This document shows positions 1 to 9,008 of a stretch of 64,000 bases of DNA, in pieces. The stretch spans positions 1-64,000 of the forward strand of contig JBBART010000024.1 in NCBI GenBank assembly GCA_040399685.1, in the 5' to 3' direction. The position numbers and the translations under genes were made by a program. Every line of letters begins with the position of its first letter. Positions within the stretch are counted from its first letter, which is position 1. The DNA is from CAIQQQ01 sp040399685. Lineage in GTDB: Bacteria; Pseudomonadota; Alphaproteobacteria; Acetobacterales; Acetobacteraceae. The notes beneath the pieces are model-generated. The model did no database searches. It saw only the letters and a list, made by a program, of their open reading frames with translations, and was not told where the DNA came from.

Positions 1-79
1 CGCCCCGGCCAAGCAGTGGATCGACGCCGGGCTGACGGCCAAGGATGTGGTCGAGGCCGTTCTGTCCGCGCTCGCCTGA
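1..79 (+). CDS. dxs: 1-deoxy-D-xylulose-5-phosphate synthase, C-terminal end (partial)
   Basis: Only the last 25 residues are present, read from base 2 to the TGA at 77-79, ending GLTAKDVVEAVLSALA. This resembles the tail of DXS, the thiamine-diphosphate enzyme that makes 1-deoxyxylulose 5-phosphate from pyruvate and glyceraldehyde 3-phosphate for isoprenoid synthesis. The next gene, tlyA, starts inside its stop codon (ATGA). The dxs-tlyA neighbourhood is common in alphaproteobacteria, and that context carries much of the call because so little sequence is visible. Confidence 0.7.
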   Translation, partial: APAKQWIDAGLTAKDVVEAVLSALA

Positions 80-819
80 TGGCCAAGCCTCGCGCCGACC
101 AGTTGCTGGTCGATCGCGGCCTGGTGGAAAGCCGCAGCCGCGCCCAGGCCCTGATCCTGGCCGGCAAAGTCTATTCCGGCGACCGCCGCGTGGAAAAGGC
201 CGGCCAGCCCATGGCCGAAGACGCGCCGCTGGAGATCAAGGGCCAGGACCACCCCTGGGTGTCCCGTGGCGGCCTCAAGCTGGCGCATGGCCTGGCGCAT
301 TTCGGCTTCTCGGCGGAAAATCGAATCTGCATTGACGTCGGCGCCTCCACCGGCGGCTTCACTGACGTGCTGCTGGCCAATGGCGCCGCCAAGGTCCACG
401 CCGTCGACGTCGGTCACGGCCAACTCGCGTGGAAACTGCGCAGTGACCCGCGTGTGGTGGTCTACGAAAAAACCAACGCGCGCCACCTGACAACCGAGAT
501 CATCGCCGACCCCATCAATGCCTTGGTGTGCGACGCCAGCTTCATCGGCCTCGGCACTCTGTTGCCCAACCCGCTCGCCCTCTGCGCCCCCGGTGCCTGG
601 GCGATTGCGTTGATCAAGCCGCAATTCGAAGCCGGCCCCAGCCAGGTCGGCAGCAAAGGCGTGGTGCGCGATCCCGCCGTGCGGCAGGAAGTGTGTGATC
701 GCGTGTCGAAATGGTGGTCCGGATTGGCGGGCTGGACGGTGCTGGGCATTTCCGAAAGCCCCATCACCGGCCCCGAAGGCAACCATGAATTCCTGATCGG
801 CGCGGTGCGCGAGGGTTAA
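79..819 (+). CDS. tlyA: TlyA family 16S/23S rRNA (cytidine-2'-O)-methyltransferase
   Basis: 246 residues. The ATG at 79 overlaps the upstream stop as ATGA, and the protein begins MAKPRADQLLVDRGLVESR, the usual TlyA start, so a longer upstream ATG is rejected. The N-terminal ~60 residues form an S4-type RNA-binding domain. An FtsJ/RrmJ-type SAM domain follows, with the SAM loop DVGASTGGFTD near residue 92 and KPQFE near residue 188. Family members 2'-O-methylate rRNA cytidines and affect capreomycin sensitivity; some were described as hemolysins. Its stop codon shares the TTAA at 816-819 with the convergent transporter gene. Confidence 0.92.
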   Translation: MAKPRADQLLVDRGLVESRSRAQALILAGKVYSGDRRVEKAGQPMAEDAPLEIKGQDHPWVSRGGLKLAHGLAHFGFSAENRICIDVGASTGGFTDVLLANGAAKVHAVDVGHGQLAWKLRSDPRVVVYEKTNARHLTTEIIADPINALVCDASFIGLGTLLPNPLALCAPGAWAIALIKPQFEAGPSQVGSKGVVRDPAVRQEVCDRVSKWWSGLAGWTVLGISESPITGPEGNHEFLIGAVREG

Positions 820-1652
820 GTCTTGCGACGAAACCCGATCGTCAGCCCAATCCCGGCAAAGATCAGCACCCCCGCCACCAGCAACCGCATCGACAGCGCC
901 TCCCCCAACGACACCGCAGCGATCAGCGCCGTCACCAACGGCACCGACAATTGCGCCGACGCGGCGGTGGCAATCGGCAGGCGCGGCAGCACGCTGTACC
1001 ACACCACGTAACCGAGTGCCGATGTCAGCGCGCCCGAGGCCACAGCCAACCCCACGCCTGACGCATGCAATTCCCCCATCGACGCCCACGCGATCAACGG
1101 CAGGCTCAGCACTGCGGCGCCGATGAAATTGCGTGCGCTGGCCACCACCGGATCGCCGCCTGACCGACCCCTGACAGTGTACCCACCCCAGGCTGCCCCG
1201 GCCGCCGCCATCAACGCGGCTGCTCCCATCGGGGGTGCGGTCAATCCGGGCGCCAACAGCCACGCCAGCCCGGCCAGCGCCAGGGCCAGCCCAGCCACAT
1301 CCACCTTGCGGGGCCTGGCGCCGGTGGCGATGCCGATGGCCGTCATGGAAAGCTGCACGCACACGAACAGGATCAACGCGCCGGTCGCAGCCCCGATGTG
1401 CAGATAGGCGAACGAGAACGCTGCCGCATAGATCAGCAGCATCAGCGCACTCGGCAGATCGCGGCGCGTGGGCATCGGTGCTCCTCCCCGCAGTTGGCAT
1501 ATCACAGCCAGCGTCAGCGCTCCGGCCACGAGCCGGATGATCGTGAACAGGGGGGCATCGACCAAATGGCTGCCCAATGCCGCCCGGGCAATGAGCGAAT
1601 TGCCGGCAAACGCCAGGATCGCAAGAACGGCGAGGGGGGCTGCGTGCAACAC
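816..1652 (-). CDS. EamA/DMT family membrane transporter
   Basis: About 278 residues of strongly hydrophobic sequence with roughly ten predicted membrane segments in two repeats, typical of the EamA (drug/metabolite) exporter family. The substrate cannot be read from sequence. I place the start at a GTG at 1652 (VLHAAPLAVLAILAF...), two bases after the methyltransferase stop. The open frame extends to 1895, but that part lies inside the methyltransferase gene and reads as low-complexity Arg/Gly/His sequence. It is the last gene of a minus-strand run starting at 6890 and may be translationally coupled to it. Confidence 0.85.
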   Translation of the reverse strand: MLHAAPLAVLAILAFAGNSLIARAALGSHLVDAPLFTIIRLVAGALTLAVICQLRGGAPMPTRRDLPSALMLLIYAAAFSFAYLHIGAATGALILFVCVQLSMTAIGIATGARPRKVDVAGLALALAGLAWLLAPGLTAPPMGAAALMAAAGAAWGGYTVRGRSGGDPVVASARNFIGAAVLSLPLIAWASMGELHASGVGLAVASGALTSALGYVVWYSVLPRLPIATAASAQLSVPLVTALIAAVSLGEALSMRLLVAGVLIFAGIGLTIGFRRKT

Positions 1653-1654
1653 CC

Positions 1655-2512
1655 TCAGGCGCGCCGCGCGTGGATCACGGTTTTTTCGAACACGTCGCCG
1701 TTCGGCCGAATGCGGCTGGTGAACTCGCCCGCCACCTCGACAATGGGAAAGCCCAGCCGCGGCAGAACATGTTGGAACCACGCCAGGTTCGGTCGCCACC
1801 ATTCTGCGTTGTCGGTGTCCATCGCCGCCACCCAGTGCATCTCCGGCTGGTCGCTGTGCCACAGCGCCTGCGCGATCACCAACGTGCCGTCGCACACCGC
1901 AGCGGCGCTCGCCAAGGCCTGCAACGGATCAATCAGATGCACCAGGATATCGCCCATCATCACGAGATTGAATTTTGGTGCGTCGCGGAACATGTCAGGC
2001 AAATCATAGATACGCCCATAGCGGCGCGTGACGCCGGATTCCAGCACGGCGTGGCAGAACCGGAACGGCCCGTCGATCAGCGCGGTGTAGATCTCGGCAT
2101 GAGACGCCGTACGGATGAAATCCGAATAATCCGCCATCGTGTGATGGTGCAGCTCGCGACGGATGGTGGCGATGATCTGGTCTGGCGGCACGCCGGGAAA
2201 CCGGTCCCATGCCAGCAGTGACGGCAGTTCCACCGACGTCACCTCCGCCCCGCGCCGTTCCATCTCAAAGGCGAAGAACCCTGATCCGGACCCCACATCC
2301 AGCGCCCGGGTGCCGTTCATTCGGGGCGCAAAGCCATAGTTGGAGATCGTCTCGCGATAGTCGAACGAGCCGGGCGTGATGAGACCAGAGCCAAGATCGA
2401 GGCTATGATACCAGAACAACACCGGGTTGGGCTTTAGCCCCAACTCCGCGCAACGGGCGACGAACGCCTGTTCCATCGCGAGATGTTCCGCCCGCATCGC
2501 GTCTCGCGTCAT
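1655..2512 (-). CDS. CmoB-like (DUF1698) SAM-dependent methyltransferase
   Basis: 285 residues. The protein has WYHSLDLG and ITPGSFDY before a class I SAM-binding motif, LDVGSGSGFFAFEMERRGA, near residue 92. This layout matches the DUF1698/CmoB group, whose founding member carboxymethylates tRNA U34. Stand-alone homologues in glycan clusters more likely act on sugars or other small acceptors. The start overlaps the stop of the large glycosyltransferase fusion as ATGA, so the genes are probably translated together. The acceptor is unknown; a tRNA role is less likely in this setting. Confidence 0.8.
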   Translation of the reverse strand: MTRDAMRAEHLAMEQAFVARCAELGLKPNPVLFWYHSLDLGSGLITPGSFDYRETISNYGFAPRMNGTRALDVGSGSGFFAFEMERRGAEVTSVELPSLLAWDRFPGVPPDQIIATIRRELHHHTMADYSDFIRTASHAEIYTALIDGPFRFCHAVLESGVTRRYGRIYDLPDMFRDAPKFNLVMMGDILVHLIDPLQALASAAAVCDGTLVIAQALWHSDQPEMHWVAAMDTDNAEWWRPNLAWFQHVLPRLGFPIVEVAGEFTSRIRPNGDVFEKTVIHARRA

Positions 2513-5500
2513 GCGGAGGCCCCTGGTTCATGCGCGTCGGGCCAGCGGTTTTCCAGGCACATTTCGCGATACTCCACAGGGCGGCTGGCCATCAGCGCGC
2601 GGGATGACTGCCGCAGGAGATGATACACCTTTGCCCGCGGCGTATAGAGGATGCGCATCCCAAAAATGTCGCGCAACGCCAGGCAATACAGATTGTCAGA
2701 CCGATAATGCCGGCCCCGCCGTTCCTCCAGCAGCCCCACGGCGTCCAGCCCCCGCCGTGTCAGCAGCACGCAGAAGAATGTCACAAAGTTCAGTTCAATC
2801 AGGCCATCCTGCCGCCCCGGCACCCCAGGCACAACATTGGCGTGATGCAACGACAGGCTGACATCAACCTCCAGATGCGGATTGGCGATGGGCGTGTGCG
2901 CCGCGTAGGTGGGCGTGCCCGGCAACAGCATCTGGCGCGGCGCCACCACCCCCACATCGGGCTCCTCCCGCGCCACCTTCACCAGTGCTTCGAGCCAGCC
3001 GTCCGTCACAATCGCGTCGTTGTTCAGCAGCACCACGTCATGGCCCGGCAGCGCCAGCCGCACCCCGCGATTGGCGGCGTGGGTGTAGCCATGGTTCTCG
3101 GCGGAAAGGTCCACCTGAAGCGTCGGATGGGCGGCCTTCAGCAACGCAATCCGTGCGAGGGTAGCCTCAGACGAGCCATTGTCGCAGATGATCACCTGCA
3201 CGGCGTCCGCATCGATCGTGGCGAACACCTGCTCCACGCACAGCGCCAGCAGATCCGGCACTTCAAAACTCGGAATAACGATGGTCACGTCCCGCGCCCG
3301 CGGCTGCACCGGCGGCGGCGGCGCCCAGATCACGGCCTTGCGGGCCCCATGCGCGAGGCAGAAGGCGCCCGGCATACCGTCCCGCGCCGCCACGATGGCG
3401 CACCACGCCGCCGCACCGCGCGCCTGGTTTTCCGGCGTGTCGGGCGTGCATCGGTAATGGCTCAACACCACCGGTACGAACAACGGGGGCTTGTGCGCAA
3501 TCAGCCGCAGCAGGAAATCCCAGTCCTCCAGCCGCCGCAAATTCCGATCAAAGCCACCGCACGCCACGGCCGCCGCGCGGCGATGCACCAGGCAGTTGAT
3601 GTCGATCTGGTTATCATTGTCGATCAGCGCCGGATTGAATGGGGCCATGCGCACCGCAAACGGCGCATCCTCCCCAGGGTGCCACAGATACTGCCCGCAA
3701 TAGGCGCAATCCCAGTCGGGTGCGGCGCGCAACTGGTTGGTCATCACGGCCAGGAAGCGCGGGTCCCAGGTGTTGTCGTCGTCCAGATACGCCACGAATT
3801 CGCTGGCGCCATACGCCAGCCCCAGTTGCCGCGCCAAGGCGGGGCCGTTGTTCTGGGCCAACTTCAGGCACTGCACGCGCGGGTCGTCGATCTCGGCGAG
3901 AATGGCGGCGGTGGCATCGGTGCTGCCGTCATCAATGATCACCAGCGACCAGTCGTCCAGCGTCTGCGCCTGCACCGAGGCGATGGCGGCGCGCAACGTG
4001 GCCGCACCCTGGTGGCTGGGCATGATCACGCTCACCAAAGGCTGCGCGCCACGCGGCATCGTGCCTTGGGCCAGCCGGTCGGCGTTCCAATCGAAATAGG
4101 CCAGGCACGTCGTGTCCGCGTCGTTGAACGGGGCCGACAGAATGCGGTGGTGAAACAGCCACGCCATGCAGTCCTGCAAGGTGCGATAGGGCCGCGATTG
4201 CACGATCTGTGTTTGGATCTCATCGAGAACCGCGCCGGTGCGCGGATCGAGCAGGCCCACCGTACGGCGCTGCGGGCCATGCCAGACCACGGACAGCGGA
4301 AGCTGGAATTCGAAAAGCCCCATATCGCCAGACTCAACCGCCGTCGCCAAAGCCGTGGCCGCTTGTGCGCCATCGACCGTGATGGGCAGCGACAGCACAT
4401 CACCGCCCGTATCCGCCCGCACCAACCCGGTCACGATCCAGCCATCGCGCATGGGCGTCAGCGTTCCATGCATCCTGGAGGGCAGCATCACCGGCCCTGA
4501 GCGTAGAATGCCGGCCACGCTGTCCGGCAGGCTGGGCACCGGCGCCAGGCGCTCGGCGCGAAACCGCAGATACAACGCCCACGAACAATCCCGCCAGGCT
4601 TGGATGAGGGCTGATTTTGTCTCCGGCGTCACCCGTGCCGTGGGGTCGAGGCCACGCACGATGGTCATGCCGGTGGGGTGGGCGCTGATCGTGTCGAACC
4701 GCAAATCCGGCCGCAGATCCATCAGCACCGCGACAGCCTTCCACGCATCCCCAGAATAGAACGTGGTGTCCCGCACCCGCGCCGAGGTGGCGGCATCAAG
4801 CGGCAGCGTGTCGTGCATCACGATCACCGCACCGGCGCCGGCGTGGCGTTCGAGGTTGAGGAAATCGTCCAACACCTGCTCAAAGCGATGACAACCATCG
4901 ATGAAGCCGAGATCAAAGCCATCCGGCCCAATGCTCGCCGTTGCTTCTGAATCGGCGAAGAACGCATCGCTCGTCATCAGATGCAGCGCCAGGTCTTCAA
5001 GTCGCGCCAAATTCTCGGCGCGCGGCGCCGGATCAATCGCCACCACCTTGCAATCCGGCCGGACCAGTTCCAACGAACATCCGGGGCCGATGCCGATCTC
5101 CACATAGCAGCGCGGCGCCAATGCCGTGTGCAGCGCCGCGAGGTGATGCAGATAATCCGGCCCTGGCAGCGCCAGCATTGCCAGATGCAGATGCGCCGGC
5201 AATGCGTTCGGCTCCACCGCCAGCGCATCGCGCAGAACGGCCTCGGCGCCGCCCGGGTCCTCTGCCATGATCGCCTCTCCGACTGCGACCAGATCTGCTG
5301 TCTCGGAATTGGCAAATCCGGTCCAGATGTCCCAGTTCACCTCGGGTGGCGCGGGGTCTGATCGCCGCCAGAATCGGCCGGTCCAGTCAATCGGCTGCAG
5401 CGGGGCGGTGATGCCGCGGAGGGCGCGAAAATCGTCAACTGCCTTGGCACAGCCCGGCACCGCGCCGTAATCGTCCACGATGATGAACCCGCCTTGCGAC

Positions 5501-6129
5501 ACCCGATCGTAAAGCGCCTCCAGTGCCTGCCAGGTGGAGCTGTACATGTCCCCGTCCAGCCGCAGCACGGCAATCGCGGTGATCGGCGCGCTGGGCAGCG
5601 TGTCCTCAAACCAGCCTTCCAGGAAGTGCGTCTGATCATCGAGCAAACCGTATTTCTCGAAATTCGCGGCCACCGTCGCACGGTCCACCCGCAGGAACGC
5701 CACCGAGGCATGCGCATCCCCGGCATCGGCCGGATAACGCTCCGGCTCCGCCTCAGGCAGGCCCGCGAAACTGTCCGCCACCCACACGCTGCGATCGGTG
5801 CAGTCCAGCGCCGCCAGCACCGCGCGCGCCAGAATGCAGGCGCCGCCACGCCAGACGCCGGTCTCGACGATATCGCCCGGAACATTCTCCCCCACCACGG
5901 TGACCACGGCGGACTGCAACTGCGCCAGCCGCACCAGCCCTGCCATCGATTCCGCCCGCAGCGGCCAGTCCTGGCCCTCGCCGCGCAGCGCCTGCCGCTC
6001 TGCCAGCGAATGCGGCACCGGGCCGGGGAAAGACGTGCCGTCATCCGGCCCGAGGCGATGGTAATCGGTCAATGTCATGCGCAGCAGAGACAAATACCGC
6101 TCGGCAAGCGGTGACAGCATTGTGGTCAT
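2509..6129 (-). CDS. Four-module fusion: TylF-type methyltransferase, class I methyltransferase, two GT2 glycosyltransferases
   Basis: 1206 residues. Residues ~20-250 match the TylF/macrocin O-methyltransferase family (GDIVETGVWRGG, LRLDGDMYSSTW, IIVDDYG). Residues ~320-495 form a second methyltransferase of the MTase_24 type (YVEIGIGPG, FIDGCH). Residues ~500-690 are a linker of unclear fold. Residues ~697-890 are a GT2 domain (VSVIMPSHQG, IIDDGSTD, AYLDDDNTWD), and ~945-1180 a second GT2 domain (VTIVIPSFEVPDL, ICDNGSS, LLNNDAIV). Both GT2 domains keep the aspartates expected to bind nucleotide-sugar and metal. It probably builds and O-methylates a surface or secreted glycan in the cytoplasm. 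It overlaps both neighbours by ATGA. Confidence 0.88.
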   Translation of the reverse strand: MTTMLSPLAERYLSLLRMTLTDYHRLGPDDGTSFPGPVPHSLAERQALRGEGQDWPLRAESMAGLVRLAQLQSAVVTVVGENVPGDIVETGVWRGGACILARAVLAALDCTDRSVWVADSFAGLPEAEPERYPADAGDAHASVAFLRVDRATVAANFEKYGLLDDQTHFLEGWFEDTLPSAPITAIAVLRLDGDMYSSTWQALEALYDRVSQGGFIIVDDYGAVPGCAKAVDDFRALRGITAPLQPIDWTGRFWRRSDPAPPEVNWDIWTGFANSETADLVAVGEAIMAEDPGGAEAVLRDALAVEPNALPAHLHLAMLALPGPDYLHHLAALHTALAPRCYVEIGIGPGCSLELVRPDCKVVAIDPAPRAENLARLEDLALHLMTSDAFFADSEATASIGPDGFDLGFIDGCHRFEQVLDDFLNLERHAGAGAVIVMHDTLPLDAATSARVRDTTFYSGDAWKAVAVLMDLRPDLRFDTISAHPTGMTIVRGLDPTARVTPETKSALIQAWRDCSWALYLRFRAERLAPVPSLPDSVAGILRSGPVMLPSRMHGTLTPMRDGWIVTGLVRADTGGDVLSLPITVDGAQAATALATAVESGDMGLFEFQLPLSVVWHGPQRRTVGLLDPRTGAVLDEIQTQIVQSRPYRTLQDCMAWLFHHRILSAPFNDADTTCLAYFDWNADRLAQGTMPRGAQPLVSVIMPSHQGAATLRAAIASVQAQTLDDWSLVIIDDGSTDATAAILAEIDDPRVQCLKLAQNNGPALARQLGLAYGASEFVAYLDDDNTWDPRFLAVMTNQLRAAPDWDCAYCGQYLWHPGEDAPFAVRMAPFNPALIDNDNQIDINCLVHRRAAAVACGGFDRNLRRLEDWDFLLRLIAHKPPLFVPVVLSHYRCTPDTPENQARGAAAWCAIVAARDGMPGAFCLAHGARKAVIWAPPPPVQPRARDVTIVIPSFEVPDLLALCVEQVFATIDADAVQVIICDNGSSEATLARIALLKAAHPTLQVDLSAENHGYTHAANRGVRLALPGHDVVLLNNDAIVTDGWLEALVKVAREEPDVGVVAPRQMLLPGTPTYAAHTPIANPHLEVDVSLSLHHANVVPGVPGRQDGLIELNFVTFFCVLLTRRGLDAVGLLEERRGRHYRSDNLYCLALRDIFGMRILYTPRAKVYHLLRQSSRALMASRPVEYREMCLENRWPDAHEPGASA

Positions 6130-6890
6130 GTCAGGTTGGGTTCCGCAGCAAGACGGCGAAGATAGCCACGCGGATTCATGGTCAGCAGGAAGCGTTCACG
6201 CGACAGATCGATCACGAAATCTGTGTTGCCGACCATGAAATCATTCACCGCCTCAAATGGCCCCGGTCCGTGCTCCGGCGAGATAGGGTGATTGTTCACA
6301 GCGCTGTCCTCGACGATGAGGTAGCATCCCGGTGTTACCACCCAAGCCCATGCGGCCAGTTCGGCCGCCACATGCGCTTGGCTGTGATCGGAATCCAAAA
6401 TAACCATCACCCGCATGCCCGGCGTGATGCGCGCCATGATGGCCGCCATGATCTCAGGGTCGGCACTGCTGCCCGTCACGAAGCGCAGGCGGGGATGGAT
6501 GGGGAAATCATCGCGGGCGGCGATGTCGATCGAAACCACCTCGCCGCATCCCACAAGGTCGCAGATCGTCGCTAGAAACAGCCCGCTGCCGCCCAGGCAG
6601 GAGCCTGTTTCAATGATGAGATCCGGCCGCGTCTCGACGATGATTTCCTGATAGGTCCAAAGATCGGTGGGGCATTTTTGCGCCAGATGCCCCATCCAGC
6701 CGATACTCACACTGCCGCTGCCGCCGGGTCGGTCATGCGTCCAGTGCCGATAGTAAAGACGGGTAAAAGCGGCAATGACCGCCCGATCTCCAGCCCCAAG
6801 GTCAGGGGCGCGCTGCACGTGCTGGAAACTCGTTCCGATTTTCCAACTGGCGCATCGTCTGCGGGCAGTGCCGTCGTTGTGAGTGGGCAC
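6126..6890 (-). CDS. CmcI-like (cephalosporin hydroxylase family) SAM-fold enzyme
   Basis: 254 residues with the family core: KCPTDLWTYQEI, then ETRPDLIIETGSCLGGSGLF (residues ~78-105), then VILDSDHSQAHV and LIVEDSAVN. Despite the family name, many members look like SAM-dependent methyltransferases and sit in O-antigen or other glycan clusters. It heads a compact operon, overlapping the glycosyltransferase fusion by ATGA. Upstream lies the tRNA-Ser gene on the same strand, leaving ~109 bp for a promoter. Exact substrate unknown. Confidence 0.85.
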   Translation of the reverse strand: MPTHNDGTARRRCASWKIGTSFQHVQRAPDLGAGDRAVIAAFTRLYYRHWTHDRPGGSGSVSIGWMGHLAQKCPTDLWTYQEIIVETRPDLIIETGSCLGGSGLFLATICDLVGCGEVVSIDIAARDDFPIHPRLRFVTGSSADPEIMAAIMARITPGMRVMVILDSDHSQAHVAAELAAWAWVVTPGCYLIVEDSAVNNHPISPEHGPGPFEAVNDFMVGNTDFVIDLSRERFLLTMNPRGYLRRLAAEPNLT

Positions 6891-6999
6891 AGTGAATACC
6901 TGCGCGGTTCGTTGCTTGTTGCATCAAGCACGAATGGCCTGGGGAAACAACAGACAGGTCTGCCCTGGCGTTGGCCGGCCGACTTCGTTCGTAGTGGGG

Positions 7000-7090
<91 letters not shown>

Positions 7091-7168
7091 GTGCGAGTGC
7101 GACCGGCTTATACGGACCAATTCGTCACACTGCAACGCTCCTTCTGCAGTCACCTCACCGTAATCCGA

Positions 7169-7196
7169 TTGACTCATCACCATACATCGCTATAAA
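7169..7196 (+). promoter_or_regulatory. Probable sigma-70 promoter for rplU-rpmA
   Basis: TTGACT at 7169-7174, a 16-base spacer, then TATAAA at 7191-7196, about 84 bases before the rplU start. Both hexamers are close to consensus and lie in one of the few AT-richer stretches here. It fits a strong ribosomal-protein promoter. It is read by eye only. Confidence 0.6.
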
Positions 7197-7279
7197 CCTC
7201 GCTTCCCGACGGACCGCCAGGCCGTGCCAGAGCGCGCCCGGGCCGAATGTTTTGCTATTTGCTTCAGGACGCCCAATCG

Positions 7280-7594
7280 ATGTTCGCAGTGATCCGCACC
7301 GGCGGAAAACAATACCGCGTCAGCCCGAACGACCTCATGAAGGTGGAGAAGCTGGAGGGCGAGCCAGGCTCGACCATCACCTTCACCGACGTGTTGGCCG
7401 TGGGCTCCGACGGAAACCTCACGATCGGCGCGCCGATCGTGGCCGGTGCATCTGTCACCGCCACCGTGATTGCCCAGGATCGTCTGGACAAGATCATTAT
7501 CTTCAAGAAGCGCCGCCGGCAGAACAGCCGTCGCAAGAACGGTCATCGCCAGCACGTCACCGTGTTGCGCGTGTCCCAGATCACCGCTGCGTAA
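7280..7594 (+). CDS. rplU: 50S ribosomal protein L21
   Basis: 104 residues, beginning MFAVIRTGGKQYRV, the standard L21 start; an in-frame start 33 bases upstream is rejected for that reason. The basic C-terminal stretch FKKRRRQNSRRKNGHRQ is the rRNA-binding tail of the family. L21 binds 23S rRNA in the large subunit. It is followed after 17 bp by rpmA and then obgE, the conserved bacterial order. The promoter candidate at 7169-7196 probably drives the unit. Confidence 0.97.
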   Translation: MFAVIRTGGKQYRVSPNDLMKVEKLEGEPGSTITFTDVLAVGSDGNLTIGAPIVAGASVTATVIAQDRLDKIIIFKKRRRQNSRRKNGHRQHVTVLRVSQITAA

Positions 7595-7611
7595 GTTAGG
7601 AGCAACCAACC

Positions 7612-7893
7612 ATGGCACATAAAAAAGCTGGCGGTTCGTCGCGCAACGGTCGCGATACAAAGGGCCGTCGCCTTGGCGTCAAGAAATACGGCGGCGAGAG
7701 CGTCATTGCCGGCAACGTCATCATTCGCCAGCGCGGCACGGCCGTGAAGCCGGGTGCCGGCGTTGGTCTGGGCAAGGATCACACGATCTTCGCGCTGATC
7801 GATGGCAACGTGAAGTTCATCAAGCGCTCCGACGACCGCGTGACGGTGTCCGTGGTCGGGTTCCCGGCTCCGCTGGCGATCGCTGCAGAATAA
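7612..7893 (+). CDS. rpmA: 50S ribosomal protein L27
   Basis: 93 residues, beginning MAHKKAGGSSRNGRD, whose N-terminus reaches the peptidyl-transferase centre. The length and the GGESVIAGNVIIRQRGT core are typical. A TAGGAG ribosome-binding site sits upstream. It has the short form found in most proteobacteria, with no cleaved N-terminal extension of the Firmicutes type. A terminator-like hairpin follows at 7924-7956. Confidence 0.97.
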   Translation: MAHKKAGGSSRNGRDTKGRRLGVKKYGGESVIAGNVIIRQRGTAVKPGAGVGLGKDHTIFALIDGNVKFIKRSDDRVTVSVVGFPAPLAIAAE

Positions 7894-7923
7894 ATCGCCG
7901 CGCTCCCGATTGAAGTTTGAATG

Positions 7924-7956
7924 GGGGTCGGCGCAAGCCGGCCCCTATTTGTTTTT
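7924..7956 (+). terminator. Rho-independent terminator or attenuator after rpmA
   Basis: Arms 7924-7932 and 7937-7945 (GGGGTCGGC/GCCGGCCCC, one G-T pair) close a GCAA tetraloop. The sequence then runs TATTTGTTTTT. It should end or reduce rplU-rpmA transcription before obgE, setting lower Obg levels. Confidence 0.75.
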
Positions 7957-8006
7957 CTCCCACGTTCTACCACCGCTGCCAGCGAAAGCGCCTTTCAGGC
8001 TCCATC

Positions 8007-9008
8007 ATGAAATTTCTCGACCAGGCGAAAATCTACTGCCGTTCCGGCGATGGCGGCGACGGCGTGGTCGCGTTCCGGCGTGAGCGTTTCATCGAATATG
8101 GTGGCCCGGACGGCGGCAACGGCGGTCGCGGCGGCAATGTTGAGTTCGTGGCGGTGGCCAACCTCAACACGCTGATCGACTTTCGCTACACCCAGCATTT
8201 TCGCGCCCGCAAGGGCGGCAACGGCTCCGGTTCAGACCGCACCGGCGCTGCCGCGGACGACGTGCTGATTGCGGTGCCGATCGGCACGCAGATTTTCGCT
8301 GACGATCATGAAACGATGCTGGCCGACCTCGATGTGCCCGGCAAGCGCGTTTGCCTGCTCAGCGGCGGCGATGGCGGCAAGGGCAACGCCCATTTCAAAA
8401 GTGCGACCAACCGTGCGCCGCGTCGGGCCGATGTGGGCTGGCCGGGGCAGGAGCGCTGGATCTGGCTGCGCCTGAAACTGATCGCCGATGCCGGTCTGGT
8501 GGGGCTGCCGAATGCCGGCAAATCCACCTTCCTCTCGGTGGTGTCTGCTGCGCGGCCGAAGATTGCCGATTATCCGTTCACCACATTGCACCCGCAATTG
8601 GGCGTGGTGCGGCTGTCGATGACGCAGGAATTCGTGCTGGCCGACATTCCAGGCCTCATCGAAGGCGCGCATGAAGGCGCCGGGCTGGGCGACCGTTTCC
8701 TCGGCCATGTCGAGCGTTGCGCCGTTCTGCTGCATCTGATCGACGGCGCCGATGGCAACGTGGTGGACAAGTGGCGCACGATTCGCGGTGAATTGCAGTC
8801 CTATGGCGGTGGCCTGGCGGACAAGCATGAAATCCTCGTGCTCAACAAATCTGATTCCATGAGCCCGCGGGAAACATCGGCGCGCAGGGCTGCCCTGGCC
8901 AAGGCTTCGGGCCAGCCGGTGATGCTTATGTCCGGCGTCACGGGTGAGGGCGTGCCGGAAGTTCTGCGGGCGTTGTGGGACAACATTGTCGCGTACCGTG
9001 CCGGATGA
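8007..9008 (+). CDS. obgE: GTPase Obg/CgtA, ribosome assembly
   Basis: 333 residues. The ATG at 8007 gives MKFLDQAKIYCRSGDGGDG, the canonical start, so the frame open from 7917 is trimmed. Residues 1-158 are the glycine-rich Obg fold. The G domain has GLPNAGKSTF (G1), DIPGLIEGAHEGAGLG (G3) and NKSD (G4). Obg binds late 50S intermediates and links ribosome assembly to growth and ppGpp. It lacks the C-terminal OCT extension of Gram-positive homologues. Its stop overlaps the proB start as ATGA. Confidence 0.96.
   Translation: MKFLDQAKIYCRSGDGGDGVVAFRRERFIEYGGPDGGNGGRGGNVEFVAVANLNTLIDFRYTQHFRARKGGNGSGSDRTGAAADDVLIAVPIGTQIFADDHETMLADLDVPGKRVCLLSGGDGGKGNAHFKSATNRAPRRADVGWPGQERWIWLRLKLIADAGLVGLPNAGKSTFLSVVSAARPKIADYPFTTLHPQLGVVRLSMTQEFVLADIPGLIEGAHEGAGLGDRFLGHVERCAVLLHLIDGADGNVVDKWRTIRGELQSYGGGLADKHEILVLNKSDSMSPRETSARRAALAKASGQPVMLMSGVTGEGVPEVLRALWDNIVAYRAG

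Noticed and set aside
2620..4500. 626-codon open frame on the plus strand
   Set aside because: Antisense to the glycosyltransferase fusion; its Arg/His/Gln-rich composition is that of a high-GC shadow frame.
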